Source: Microbispora bryophytorum (GTDB lineage: Bacteria > Actinomycetota > Actinomycetes > Streptosporangiales > Streptosporangiaceae). From it: DNA of 64,000 nt. A program made the position numbers and the translations under genes. The notes beneath the pieces are model-generated. The model ran no database searches, had not been told where the DNA came from, and saw only the letters and a list, made by a program, of their open reading frames with translations. The stretch spans positions 1-64,000 of the forward strand of contig NZ_VIRL01000004.1 in NCBI RefSeq assembly GCF_006874465.1. The letters are read 5' to 3'. Below, piece after piece: positions 49,333-57,745 of this stretch; position 1 is the first letter of the stretch, and each line of letters begins with the position of its first letter.

Positions 49333-50124
49333 TTACGATCTGTGGACTCCGAGCCGGCGGTGTTCGAGCGAGGGGAGGGTGGCGCGCGCGGTCTCGGTCC
49401 ACGCCGTGTCGATCTCCGCGATCAGCACGCCGGGGCCCGTGCCCAGGTCATGCCGGGCGACGCCCATCGGATCGACGAGCATGCTGCGGCCCACACCGAA
49501 CCCGTCCGGTATGGCGGGATTAGGCGCTTGACCGACGGCGATGGTCCAGGTGGTGTTCTCGATCGCCCTGGCCCTGACGAGGGTCGTCCAGTGCTCCTCC
49601 TTCAGCGGCCCCGAGCCCCAGGCGGCGATCACCGCGAACGTGTCCGCGCCCTGGTCGACCAGCGCGCGGGCCAGCTCGGGGAAGCGGACGTCGTAGCAGG
49701 TGATCAGGCCGATCCTGAGCCCGGCCAGCTCCACGACCGCCGGCGCGTCCCCCGGCGCGACCAGCTTCGACTCCTTCGCGCCGAAGGAGTCGAACAGGTG
49801 GATCTTCCGGTAGGCCGCGGCGAGCGAGCCGTCCTCCCGCAGGGCGACGGCCGTGTTCCAGACCCTGCCGTCCGCGGCGGGCTCGAAGACGCCGGCGATG
49901 ACGGCCGTGCCGTGCTCGCGCGCGGCCTCGGCCAGGCCGGTGACGAACGGGCCGTCCAGCGGCTGGGCCGTCTCGACGACCCCCGGGCCGAACCGGGTGA
50001 GCGTCGCCTCGGGGAAGACGGCGAGGTCCGCCTCCGGCGCCCGCGCGAGGGCTTCACGCACGGTCGAGAGGTTGGTCTCCGGGTCGTGGTCGACGGGGAT
50101 CTGGCACAGCGCTACGCGGGTCAC
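49333..50124 (-). CDS. Carbon-nitrogen hydrolase (nitrilase superfamily)
   Basis: A 263-residue amidase. The catalytic triad is visible: Glu in LAVFPEATLTRFG (about residue 40), Lys in AAYRKIHLFDSFG (about 107), and Cys in GLITCYDVRFPEL (about 143). The second Glu in KEEHWTTLVRARAIEN also fits. The sequence resembles omega-amidase/Nit-type enzymes that hydrolyse short dicarboxylic acid amides, so a malonamate- or succinamate-type substrate is conceivable. The gene overlaps the 3' end of the DUF418-like gene by 71 bp. No signal peptide; cytoplasmic. Confidence 0.9.
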   Translation of the reverse strand: MTRVALCQIPVDHDPETNLSTVREALARAPEADLAVFPEATLTRFGPGVVETAQPLDGPFVTGLAEAAREHGTAVIAGVFEPAADGRVWNTAVALREDGSLAAAYRKIHLFDSFGAKESKLVAPGDAPAVVELAGLRIGLITCYDVRFPELARALVDQGADTFAVIAAWGSGPLKEEHWTTLVRARAIENTTWTIAVGQAPNPAIPDGFGVGRSMLVDPMGVARHDLGTGPGVLIAEIDTAWTETARATLPSLEHRRLGVHRS

Positions 50125-51091
50125 GGATCACAGTCTGCCCGGTCGCCGCCACGCTCCACCAGGTGCCCCGGGAGGTGCCCCACCATGTGAGGGCGCGCCA
50201 CACCCACTCCAGCGGGCCGTACCGGTGGCGGGCGAGCCACCATCTGCAGAAGACCGCCTGCGCGGCGACGGTGACGACGGCGAGCACCACGACGGCGGCC
50301 CCCGTGTCGTCGGCCTTCAGGAGCGGCATCACCGCCACGATCACGGTCGTGCCCGTCACGTAGTTGGTCAGCGTCATCCGGCCCAGCGCCTCGAACACCG
50401 CCGTATGGCGGGCGACCAGCAGGAACGCCGTCGCGTACGCCACCGCGCCGCACAGCGCGGCCGCCTGGTAGACCCCGCCGCCGGGCGGCGCGTGGTTCCA
50501 CCACCAGGTCAGCCCGGCCGCGAGCAGGGCCGCCGCCCCGCACACCACGCCGAGCAACGGCCCGCCGCCCAGGCCGTCAGCCCCGCCGACGCGCCCGGCC
50601 CCCCGCTTCCCTTCCGCATCCGGGGCGGCGGCCAGGCCGAGCAGGAACAGCGCGGTGATCAGCACGTACGGATGGGGGTCGAACACGGCGGCGACCAGGA
50701 CGCCGCAGCCCACCAGCAGCACGGCCGCCCGGGGCAGGAGGCTCGCCGGAAGCAGGACGACCACCCCCAGCAGCGCGTACGGCAGCAGCACCTCGCCGGG
50801 ATCGATCAGGATGTGCGCCGCGCCCAGCGCCGCTAGCACGGCCAGCCGCCGCAGCATGACGAGCCGCGGACGCCGCGTGCGCAGCCGCGCGGAGCGCAGG
50901 AACAGTGCGAAGGACAACCCGAACAGGAACGCGAACATCGGGTAGAAGCGGCTCTGGAACAGGTTCTCCATCACCCAGTCCAGCGAGGTCGGCCCCTGCC
51001 GCACCCTCTGCTGCCAGGCGTTGACCAGCATGATCCCGCACACGGCGAACCCGCGCAGCGCGTCGACCCGCCGGATCCTGCCTGTCGCCAC
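50054..51091 (-). CDS. DUF418-type polytopic membrane protein
   Basis: A 345-residue protein with about nine membrane helices. The start RRVDALRGFAVCGIMLVNAWQQ and the FQSRFYPMFAFLFGLSFALFL and LTNYVTGTTVIVAVMPLL segments are hallmarks of the YeiB/DUF418 acyltransferase-3-like family. The end RYGPLEWVWRALTWW is the usual C-terminus, but here the frame continues about 40 residues further, giving a 71-bp overlap with the nitrilase gene; that tail is probably a lost-stop extension. GTG 51091. Function unknown; peptidoglycan or osmotic roles have been suggested for relatives. Confidence 0.82.
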   Translation of the reverse strand: MATGRIRRVDALRGFAVCGIMLVNAWQQRVRQGPTSLDWVMENLFQSRFYPMFAFLFGLSFALFLRSARLRTRRPRLVMLRRLAVLAALGAAHILIDPGEVLLPYALLGVVVLLPASLLPRAAVLLVGCGVLVAAVFDPHPYVLITALFLLGLAAAPDAEGKRGAGRVGGADGLGGGPLLGVVCGAAALLAAGLTWWWNHAPPGGGVYQAAALCGAVAYATAFLLVARHTAVFEALGRMTLTNYVTGTTVIVAVMPLLKADDTGAAVVVLAVVTVAAQAVFCRWWLARHRYGPLEWVWRALTWWGTSRGTWWSVAATGQTVIRDPRSAVPDPRRPRPGDQPLDRA

Positions 51092-51093
51092 GC

Positions 51094-51294
51094 TTACCCG
51101 TCCCTTCGTGAACCGGGCGGCCAGAGCACCAGCACCCGCATCTCCCGCTCGCGGGCGTGCGAGACGACGTCGGCCGTGCCGCCGAACCCGCGGGCCGGCA
51201 GCCCGTCCCAGACGGCGAACAGCTCGTCCGCCCGCTCCAGCATGAAGACCGAGGCGGCCATGAACGCCACCGGCTCCGGCCGTTCGAACGGCAT
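51094..51294 (-). pseudogene. Truncated C-terminal part of a hypothetical actinobacterial protein
   Basis: A 66-residue ORF, with MLERADELFAVWDGLPARGF followed by GGTADVVSHAREREMRVLVLW. The pattern 'LLAVWDGxPARGxGGTADVVxYARExGxPVxVVWP' is the C-terminal Rossmann-like end of a longer (about 180-250 residue) actinobacterial protein resembling nucleotide/LOG-type folds. Everything N-terminal of the Met is missing, and the frame upstream yields no continuation before the divergent hydrolase gene. Hence probably a gene remnant, possibly still expressed with the DUF418 gene 2 bp downstream. Confidence 0.55.
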
Positions 51295-51440
51295 TGAAGA
51301 TAACCCGCCAAGAGGGATCGCTCCAGGGTCCGTACGGCGAAAGATGTCGTCGTTCGGGGCCGCCGGGCCCTTTTCACGTCTTACCGGTTCGGAGGATGCT
51401 GGCCCTGGAATCCTTCAACAGGCGACGCGGAGGCACGGCG

Positions 51441-52325
51441 TTGACGGACGGGGTGTGGTCGGCGGATGGTGGGCGGCGCCTCGTCGTCGCGCAGCGGGGA
51501 AAGAGTGACGGAGGCAGGCCGGTGTTCCTGCTCCACGGGACGCCCGGCAGCCGGATCGGCCCTCTTCCACGGGAAGATCTGCTCCATCGGCTCGGCGTGC
51601 GCCTCATCACCTACGACCGCCCGGGATACGGCGACTCCGACCGGCACGAAGGCCGCAGCGTGGGGGACGTCGCCGCGGACGTGGCCGCGATCGCGGATCA
51701 CCTCGGCCTGGACCGCTTCGCGGTGGTGGGCCGCTCCGGCGGCGGGCCGCACGCGCTCGCCTGCGCCGCACTTATCCCCCAGCAGGTGACCCGGGCCGCG
51801 GTCCTCGTCGGACTCGCCCCCCGGGATGCGGAGGGCCTCGACTGGTTCGACGGCATGGCCGAGAGCAACATCGCGGAGTACAGAACCGCCATGCAGGGAC
51901 AGGCACGCCTCGCGGCGCGGCTCGGCCCGACCGCCGACGAGATCCGCGAGGACCCCGTACGGCTCGTGGACGCCCTCTACGACGAGCTGCCGGAGTCGGA
52001 CAGAAGCGTGATCGCGGACCCCGGCATCCGGACGATGCTGGTGCAGAGCTACGCGGAGGCTGTGCGGAACTCCGCGTACGGCTGGATCGACGACGCCATG
52101 GCCTTCTGCTCACCGTGGGGGTTCGACCCCGCCGACATCAGGGTGCCCACTCTTCTGTGGCACGGCGAAGACGACGTGTTCTCCCCGGTCAGCCACTCCC
52201 GTTGGCTGGGCAGGCGGATACCCACCGCCACGGTGCGGATCCAGCGGGGCGCGGCGCACTTCCACGCCTTACATGTGCTGCCCGACGTGCTGGGCTGGCT
52301 CGCCAGGGAGGGACGGGCCGCCTGA
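51441..52325 (+). CDS. Alpha/beta hydrolase
   Basis: A 294-residue alpha/beta-fold hydrolase. The oxyanion region is LLHGTPGSRIGP, the nucleophile elbow GRSGGGPHAL (Ser about 97), the acid WHGEDDVFSP and the His AAHFHALHV. TTG 51441 is taken as the start because GGAGG lies 7 nt upstream; ATG 51396 has the GGAGG directly abutting and adds 15 unlikely residues. The HGTPGSR variant is typical of actinobacterial epoxide-hydrolase/haloperoxidase-like proteins. The substrate is unknown. The convergent STAND gene follows after 23 bp. Confidence 0.87.
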   Translation: MTDGVWSADGGRRLVVAQRGKSDGGRPVFLLHGTPGSRIGPLPREDLLHRLGVRLITYDRPGYGDSDRHEGRSVGDVAADVAAIADHLGLDRFAVVGRSGGGPHALACAALIPQQVTRAAVLVGLAPRDAEGLDWFDGMAESNIAEYRTAMQGQARLAARLGPTADEIREDPVRLVDALYDELPESDRSVIADPGIRTMLVQSYAEAVRNSAYGWIDDAMAFCSPWGFDPADIRVPTLLWHGEDDVFSPVSHSRWLGRRIPTATVRIQRGAAHFHALHVLPDVLGWLAREGRAA

Positions 52326-52348
52326 TCCGCCCGCCGTCCCGCCCGACC

Positions 52349-54655
52349 CTATGAGGAGCCATTCCCATCGTCCAGCCGGTGACGGTCTGCCAGGCATTCC
52401 CGCACCCCATTCTCGGCTGCGGTGAAGGTTGGGTGATCTTCGCCTATGGCCTGACGAGCCAGTCTCAAGGACTCTTCGTACAGTTGGAGGGCAGAATTCG
52501 TGTCGCCGAGCAGGCGCATGACACGAGCGAGGTTGTTCATGGAGACAATGCTCGCTGGATGTGTCTCGCCCAGTACCTTGCGTCGGAGCGCGAGGACCTT
52601 CTGGTGGAGCGCATGTGCCTCTTCAAGATCTCCGCGCGCACGCGATACCTCCGCGAGGTTGTTCATCCAGACGAGATTGTCGGGATGCTCCTCTCCCAAC
52701 AGCTCGCTTCCGACTCTTACTACCTCTGTGGCAAGAGTATGGGCAGTGGAGAGGTCGTGAAGACGGCGGCACACCTTGCCGAGGTTGTTCATTGCCATGA
52801 GAGTGTGGACGTTGTGTTCACCGAGTGTGCGAAGCCGTGTGGAAACGACTTGCTCGCACATGTGCCTCGCATGGGGAAGGCACTCGTCCTGCTCCATGAG
52901 GACACCGCCCAGATCATTCATCGTCTGGATTGTGTCCGGATGATCCTCTCCGTGGTTACGGCGGTGAACAGAAAGTATTTGTTCGTAGAGGTCTTTCGCC
53001 TCGCTCAGATTTCCGAGTCCGTTGGTGACCTGGGCGAGACAGCTCGTCAGGCGCAGCAGACGTGGGTCCGTGTCGGAGAGCACCTCTTGGCCGAGTCGCC
53101 GAGCTCGGCGGCACAACTCTTCGGCCACCGCGTAGTCGCCGCCTCGGAACAGCCGAATGCCGAGCTCGCCGAACAGCTGTGCGGCAAGAATCCTCTCCTC
53201 TTTGAGAAGGGCCACTTCTTCGTTCGCCAGGTGGGTCCAGACCTTGTCGGCATGGGGAAGCAGGGTGGCGGCACGGCTCCAACCGTCCGGGTCCCGCTCG
53301 TTCACCTGCACGCCCGCCCACAGGAGAGCCAAAGCGGCCTTCGCCCAGCGTGAGGCGCTCCAGGACGAGGACGGGTCCCTTCTCGGTGGAAATACCGTTC
53401 GCAGGGTGCGCGACCATCGAAACCTGCGGTCTCCATCGGCCGTGATCCTGTCGCGGAGCACGTCTGAGATCAGCTGGTGAACGCGGATGTGCTCGGCGGT
53501 CGCCGAGGTGAGAAGTGAGGCCTGCAGGAGCGCCGCGATGATCTCATCGAGGCCTACGACATCGGCACAGGCGTGCGCGAGCGCGCGAGGTAGCACGGAC
53601 GGATTCATCGTGGGCAGGTCTCGAGGGATCTCCGCGGGCGCCATGAAGGCGAGAACACGAAGGAGTTGCATGGCTGCGGGATCGCGTCGCCCGATCCAGT
53701 CGAAGGAAAGCTCGAGAGTCGCCTCCACACTGACGCGATTATGAACTGAGCCCTGCCGGAGCAGGCGCGCCCGACTGGAGTCGTAGCGTTGCAGGTAATC
53801 GCGGAGGCCGATGCCGGAGTCACGGCAGTATGCACCCGCCTGCTCCAGCGCGAGGGGCAGGCCCCCAAGCCTCGTCGCCAGTTCCGCGGAAGAGCCCTGG
53901 TCGGTGTCTCCGACGCGGTTGCGTAAGAACCGGGCGGCCTCCTCCTGAGGAAACGTCTGTAGGAGCAGCGTTTCTGCGCGACGATCGAATTGGGGGTTCC
54001 TGGACGTTATGAGGACCTGCCCGCCTGACGTGACGGGTATCAGGTCCAGCAGGTCCTCGCCGGTCTTGGCGTCGTCGAATATGAGTAGCCATCCCTCCCG
54101 CTCGCTCAGCAGCTCCACAACCTTCTTGGCTGTGGACTCGGCGGTGGTGGAGGGCAGATTCAGCTGGCCGCCCAGCTCCGCCAGGGAAGAGATCACCGAC
54201 GTTCGGCTACCCGCGGAGATCCGCCATCCCAGAGTGACGGAGGAACGCCGGCGGTGCGCATAAGCGAGAGCGAGCTGCGTTTTTCCAACGCCTCCCATGC
54301 CGCTCAACAGAAGCGCTCGGCCACTTCCGCGCATCAGTATCGTCCCGATCCTGCGAAACTCCGCCCTGCGATTGCTGAATTCCTTGACGGGTGCCGGGAT
54401 ATTCCATATCTGAGCGTCGGCGTTCGGGACGAACGTAACTGGGGCAGGTACGTGTTCGGTAGAGGTGCCGTGCCGCGTGCGCAACTCCATCACCAGTACG
54501 GGAATCGCGAGCAATATGCAGACAGGCCACGCCAGCCAAAGGTGCGATCGCCAGGAATCGGGAAGAGCATTCGAGGCGACGTTGGTCGTCGTCGGCAGCA
54601 GAACGACTGCGATGACCGATGTAGTCAGTACCCAAGAGGCCCGACGACGTGGCAA
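52349..54655 (-). CDS. Membrane-anchored STAND NTPase with TPR repeats
   Basis: A 768-residue protein. Two N-terminal hydrophobic helices (about 8-22 and 39-57) precede an NB-ARC-type NTPase: Walker A LLSGMGGVGKTQLALAYA (119-126 core), Walker B WLLIFDDA (190-196), ITSRNP sensor (about 216-221) and GGLPLALEQAG (264-274). After a winged-helix region, kinesin-light-chain-type TPR repeats fill about 500-750 (HPDTIQTMNDLGGVL; HPDNLVWMNNLAEVSRARGD; HPASIVSMNNLARVM). TTG 54655 has AAGGAG 6 nt upstream. GC and codon use are visibly lower than in the neighbours, suggesting transfer. Such proteins act in signalling or phage defence; which one is unknown. Confidence 0.85.
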   Translation of the reverse strand: MPRRRASWVLTTSVIAVVLLPTTTNVASNALPDSWRSHLWLAWPVCILLAIPVLVMELRTRHGTSTEHVPAPVTFVPNADAQIWNIPAPVKEFSNRRAEFRRIGTILMRGSGRALLLSGMGGVGKTQLALAYAHRRRSSVTLGWRISAGSRTSVISSLAELGGQLNLPSTTAESTAKKVVELLSEREGWLLIFDDAKTGEDLLDLIPVTSGGQVLITSRNPQFDRRAETLLLQTFPQEEAARFLRNRVGDTDQGSSAELATRLGGLPLALEQAGAYCRDSGIGLRDYLQRYDSSRARLLRQGSVHNRVSVEATLELSFDWIGRRDPAAMQLLRVLAFMAPAEIPRDLPTMNPSVLPRALAHACADVVGLDEIIAALLQASLLTSATAEHIRVHQLISDVLRDRITADGDRRFRWSRTLRTVFPPRRDPSSSWSASRWAKAALALLWAGVQVNERDPDGWSRAATLLPHADKVWTHLANEEVALLKEERILAAQLFGELGIRLFRGGDYAVAEELCRRARRLGQEVLSDTDPRLLRLTSCLAQVTNGLGNLSEAKDLYEQILSVHRRNHGEDHPDTIQTMNDLGGVLMEQDECLPHARHMCEQVVSTRLRTLGEHNVHTLMAMNNLGKVCRRLHDLSTAHTLATEVVRVGSELLGEEHPDNLVWMNNLAEVSRARGDLEEAHALHQKVLALRRKVLGETHPASIVSMNNLARVMRLLGDTNSALQLYEESLRLARQAIGEDHPTFTAAENGVRECLADRHRLDDGNGSS

Positions 54656-55069
54656 GAGCGGCTCCTTCGAACGCTCTCCCCGAAGGCGGTCCCGCCGCCT
54701 TCTTGACAGATTACTCGTAGGAGGTGCCTGTGACTACGTCGTCGGGATGCGAAAGGTAATGGATCCGGCGGCGCCGGCGGCCGAGTCTGGAGTCGGCCCC
54801 CGACCGAATGGGGCGAGTCAAACAGTCGGACTGGATGACGACGTGCATTCTTTTGCATCGTCGGCCCTCCGGCAGCTCCTCCACTGTCATGTCGGCGCAG
54901 TTCTTTGGCGCCCGCGGCGGGGAGAGGCATGGTAGCAGGATTGCCGCGTCGCGCGCGGCTATGCCCTAATGAGTCACGGAGTGGACCGGGAAGTGTTGTC
55001 CCGTCGTCTGCATTCTGCTGGCCGGGCTTGCTTAGTGTGCATATAGAAGGTTTCGGATAGGCTGGAGGC
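54656..55069. other. 414-bp stretch without a confident gene
   Basis: On the minus strand, two overlapping short ORFs could lead into the STAND gene. One (54711-54890, 59 codons) lacks a ribosome binding site. The other (54625-54858, 77 codons, GGAGG 7 nt before ATG, starting MQKNARRHPVRLFDSPHSVG) has an Arg/Pro-rich composition that looks non-coding. Near 55030-55069 the sequence CATATAGAAGGTTTCGGATAGG is the likely promoter of the aminotransferase gene, whose mRNA may be nearly leaderless. Confidence 0.4.
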
Positions 55070-56245
55070 GTGAGCGAGCCGCTGGTGCGGCGGATGCGGG
55101 AGTTCGGCACGACCGTGTTCGCCACGATGACGAAGCTGGCCGTGGAGACGGGCTCGATCAACCTGGGCCAGGGCTTCCCGGACACCGACGGGCCGGAGCG
55201 CATGCTGGAGCGCGCGGTCGAGGCCGTGCGCAGCGGTCTCAACCAGTACCCGCCCGGACCGGGCCTTCCAGAGCTGCGGCAGGCGGTCGCCGAGCACCGC
55301 AAGCAGTGGTACGGCCTCTCCTACGACCCGGACGGCGAGGTCCTCGTCACCGTCGGCGCCACCGAGGCCATCGCCGCGGCGATCCTCGCGCTCTGCGAAC
55401 CGGGCGACGAGGTGGTCGTCTTCGAGCCCTACTACGACTCCTACGCCGCGGCCGTCGCGCTCGCGGGAGCCGTGCGCCGGGCGGTCACGCTGCGTGTCGA
55501 CGGGGGGCGGTTCACCTTCGACCCCGCCGAGCTGGAGGCCGCGATCACGCCCCGCACCCGCGCGATCCTGGTGAACTCGCCGCACAACCCGACGGGGACC
55601 GTGTTCACCCGCGAGGAGCTGGAGTGCGTCGCCCGGATCTGCCTGGAGCACGACCTGATCGCGGTGACCGACGAGGTCTACGAGCACCTCGCCTTCGACG
55701 GCGTCGAGCACGTTCCGCTCGCCACGCTGCCCGGCATGCGCGAGCGCACGGTCATGATTTCCTCCGCGGGCAAGACCTTCAGCGTCACCGGCTGGAAGAC
55801 CGGCTGGGTGTGCGCTCCGGAGCCGCTCGCGGGCGCCGTGCAGGCGGTCAAGCAGTTCCTCACCTTCACCGCGAACGCCCCCTGGCAGGCCGCGGTCGCG
55901 TACGCCCTGCGGGAAGAAATGGAGTGGGTCGCGGCCCAGCAGGCGGCCCTGCAGTCCAAGCGGGACCGCCTCGTGACGGGTCTGACGGAGGCCGGCTTCG
56001 ACGTGCTCCGGCCGGCCGGCACCTATTTCGTGCAGACCGACATTCGGCCGCTCGGCTTCGACGACGGTCTGGAGCTGGCCCGGCGGCTGCCCGAGCTGGC
56101 TGGGGTGGTGGCCATCCCGACCCAGGTCTTCTACGACCACCCCGCACGGGGCCGTCACTACCTGCGCTTCGCCTTCTGCAAGCGGGACGAGGTCATCGCC
56201 GAGGCGGTGACACGCCTCCGCCGCCTCGGCGGCGGTCAGGCGTGA
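55070..56245 (+). CDS. Class I/II PLP-dependent aminotransferase
   Basis: A 391-residue fold-type I aminotransferase. Conserved elements are INLGQGFPDTDGPERML, TVGATEAIAAAILAL, VVFEPYYDSYAA, LVNSPHNPTGTVFTREEL, the aspartate in TDEVYEHLAFDG, and the PLP lysine in ISSAGKTFSVTGWKTGW. YLRFAFCKRDEV carries the substrate-carboxylate Arg. It resembles YbdL/kynurenine-aminotransferase and actinobacterial DapC-like (N-succinyldiaminopimelate) enzymes; amino-donor specificity cannot be decided. GTG 55070 follows GGAGG closely and a TAGGCT hexamer, so leaderless translation is possible. Confidence 0.92.
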   Translation: MSEPLVRRMREFGTTVFATMTKLAVETGSINLGQGFPDTDGPERMLERAVEAVRSGLNQYPPGPGLPELRQAVAEHRKQWYGLSYDPDGEVLVTVGATEAIAAAILALCEPGDEVVVFEPYYDSYAAAVALAGAVRRAVTLRVDGGRFTFDPAELEAAITPRTRAILVNSPHNPTGTVFTREELECVARICLEHDLIAVTDEVYEHLAFDGVEHVPLATLPGMRERTVMISSAGKTFSVTGWKTGWVCAPEPLAGAVQAVKQFLTFTANAPWQAAVAYALREEMEWVAAQQAALQSKRDRLVTGLTEAGFDVLRPAGTYFVQTDIRPLGFDDGLELARRLPELAGVVAIPTQVFYDHPARGRHYLRFAFCKRDEVIAEAVTRLRRLGGGQA

Positions 56246-56309
56246 TCGCGACCGGCTGCCGGCTCTCGGCCGACGGTATCGGCGTGACACCGCTCCGTAG
56301 GATGACGGC

Positions 56310-56513
56310 ATGGCCATGACGCTTCGCCTGACCGATGAGCAGACCGAGGCCCTCCGGCGGTGCGCCGAGAGGGAAGGCCGGAGCATGCGGCAGATCGCCT
56401 TGGACGCGATCGACGACTACCTCACCCGCGTCGCCGACGACGAGTACACCGACATTTTGGCCGAGAAGGGGGCCCAGCGTTTCGCGGACCTTCTGCGCAG
56501 GCTGGGAGAATGA
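56310..56513 (+). CDS. Ribbon-helix-helix antitoxin-like protein
   Basis: A 67-residue protein, MAMTLRLTDEQTEALRRCAE and then REGRSMRQIALDAIDDYLTR, with a beta strand followed by two helices as in RHH/CopG-type DNA-binding proteins. The C-terminal DEYTDILAEKGAQRFADLLRRLGE would bind the toxin. Its TGA overlaps the ATG of a Doc-like toxin gene (ATGA). Type II antitoxins of this kind autoregulate their promoter. ATG 56310 or 56316 may be the start. Confidence 0.85.
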   Translation: MAMTLRLTDEQTEALRRCAEREGRSMRQIALDAIDDYLTRVADDEYTDILAEKGAQRFADLLRRLGE

Positions 56514-56893
56514 TCCGCTACATCAGCTGTGAGCAGGGGCTGCGCATCGCCCGCCACGCGACGGGAGCGCCGATCGAGGTTCGTGACATCGGGCTCTTCG
56601 AGGCGGCGCTGCTTCGTCCTCAGACGTCGTTGTTCGGGCGGGACGCCTACCCGGATCTGCCGACCAAGGCCGCGGCCATCCTGCACTCGATCCTCTCCAA
56701 CCACCCGTTCGTGGACGGCAACAAGCGAGCGGGCTGGCTCACGACGTACGTCTTCTGTGCGAAGAACGGAGTGGAGATCGAGCCGCAGGACGACGACGCC
56801 GCCTACGATTTCGTGATCGCGGTGGCGTCGGGGAAGCTCACCGAGGTCGGCGAGATCGCGGACGTGTTGCGCGGCTTCACCGCCGCATCCTGA
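56510..56893 (+). CDS. doc: Doc-family (Fic-fold) toxin
   Basis: A 127-residue death-on-curing toxin. The core motif is NHPFVDGNKRAGWLTTYVFC, matching Doc (HxFxDGNKRxxx) rather than AMP-transferring Fic proteins, whose motif ends GNGRxxR; Doc phosphorylates EF-Tu. FEAALLRPQTSLFGRDAYPDLPTKAAA is the typical Doc N-terminal part. ATG 56510 overlaps the antitoxin stop. The last 17 bp overlap, tail to tail, the TMEM175-like gene. The pairing here is with an RHH protein instead of the Phd antitoxin of phage P1, which is common in actinobacteria. Confidence 0.9.
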   Translation: MIRYISCEQGLRIARHATGAPIEVRDIGLFEAALLRPQTSLFGRDAYPDLPTKAAAILHSILSNHPFVDGNKRAGWLTTYVFCAKNGVEIEPQDDDAAYDFVIAVASGKLTEVGEIADVLRGFTAAS

Positions 56894-57518
56894 GCACACG
56901 GATCGTGCCGCCGGCGACGAGCGGGGTCGCCAGCCACAGGAAGGGCACCGCGGTGACCGCCCACGCGCTCGCCACGGCGGTCAGCAGCCAGTAGATCCCG
57001 ATGGCCCAGTAGACGCAGGCGTTGCCGCGCAGGCGGCGCAGGTCGGCGTCCGGCTGGTGCAGGCGCTGCGCCAGCACCAGAGTGAACAGCGCGCCTTGAC
57101 ACAGCAGCAGGACGGCCTCGCTGCCGGCGAACAGGCCGGTCGCCAGGGCCCTGCCCTCCGCCTCGCCCGGCAGGGCGTCGGCGTTGGCCTCGCCGAAGAC
57201 CGACGTCGTATACGGCAGCACGGCCACGAAGAACAGCAGCGGGATGTGCAGCAGGAGCATCGACTGGGACGCCCGCTCGATCTGGTCGAACAGCGTGTGA
57301 TGGGCCCGCCAGGCGAACCAGAGCATGAGAAAGGCGATGGCGAAGGCCATGAAGGAGCCGAAGTGATCGCCGAAGAACGCCCCCAGCCGCCGGAAGTCCT
57401 CGCTCTCCGGGCGGGGGAGTTCCAGGGCGAGCAGCGTGATGGCGATCGCGAAGATCGCGTCGGTGAAGACACCGACGCGTTCGTGCGTGAGCCCGGGACG
57501 CACCTGAGGCGTGGCCAT
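56877..57518 (-). CDS. TMEM175-family (DUF1211) potassium channel-like protein
   Basis: A 213-residue protein with six hydrophobic helices. The first helix contains RVGVFTDAIFAIAITLLALEL, the F(S/T)D(A/G) IFAIAxTLL signature of TMEM175 channels, in which this helix lines the pore. AFLMLWFAWRAHHTLFDQIERA is the second conserved block. ATG 57518 is chosen because GGAG lies 6 nt upstream; an upstream ATG at 57530 has no ribosome binding site. Bacterial homologues form K+-selective tetramers. Arg-rich C-terminus (RVLRMRR). Confidence 0.9.
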   Translation of the reverse strand: MATPQVRPGLTHERVGVFTDAIFAIAITLLALELPRPESEDFRRLGAFFGDHFGSFMAFAIAFLMLWFAWRAHHTLFDQIERASQSMLLLHIPLLFFVAVLPYTTSVFGEANADALPGEAEGRALATGLFAGSEAVLLLCQGALFTLVLAQRLHQPDADLRRLRGNACVYWAIGIYWLLTAVASAWAVTAVPFLWLATPLVAGGTIRVLRMRR

Positions 57519-57745
57519 GCGGATCTCCATAAGAGGGGGGCAGTGGCGAGCATTCTGGCAGAAGTCGCCTCAGATGTGAGCCGGTCGGGCGACGGGACGC
57601 TCTTGCGCCAGGACCCCGGGGGAGGCGGTCCTGCCGCTCGGTGCCGAACGCATGTGCCGAGCTTGGTGAAATCTGCCCATGGATGCGGCAGGGGTGGGCG
57701 AGACTCGCCAATGAAGGCCCCGATGGGGCTGGATAGTTTCCGGAT

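Noticed and set aside
54625-54890. Two short minus-strand ORFs upstream of the STAND gene
   Set aside because: One lacks a ribosome binding site; the other has one but is Arg/Pro-rich and overlaps the STAND start by 31 bp. Left uncalled.
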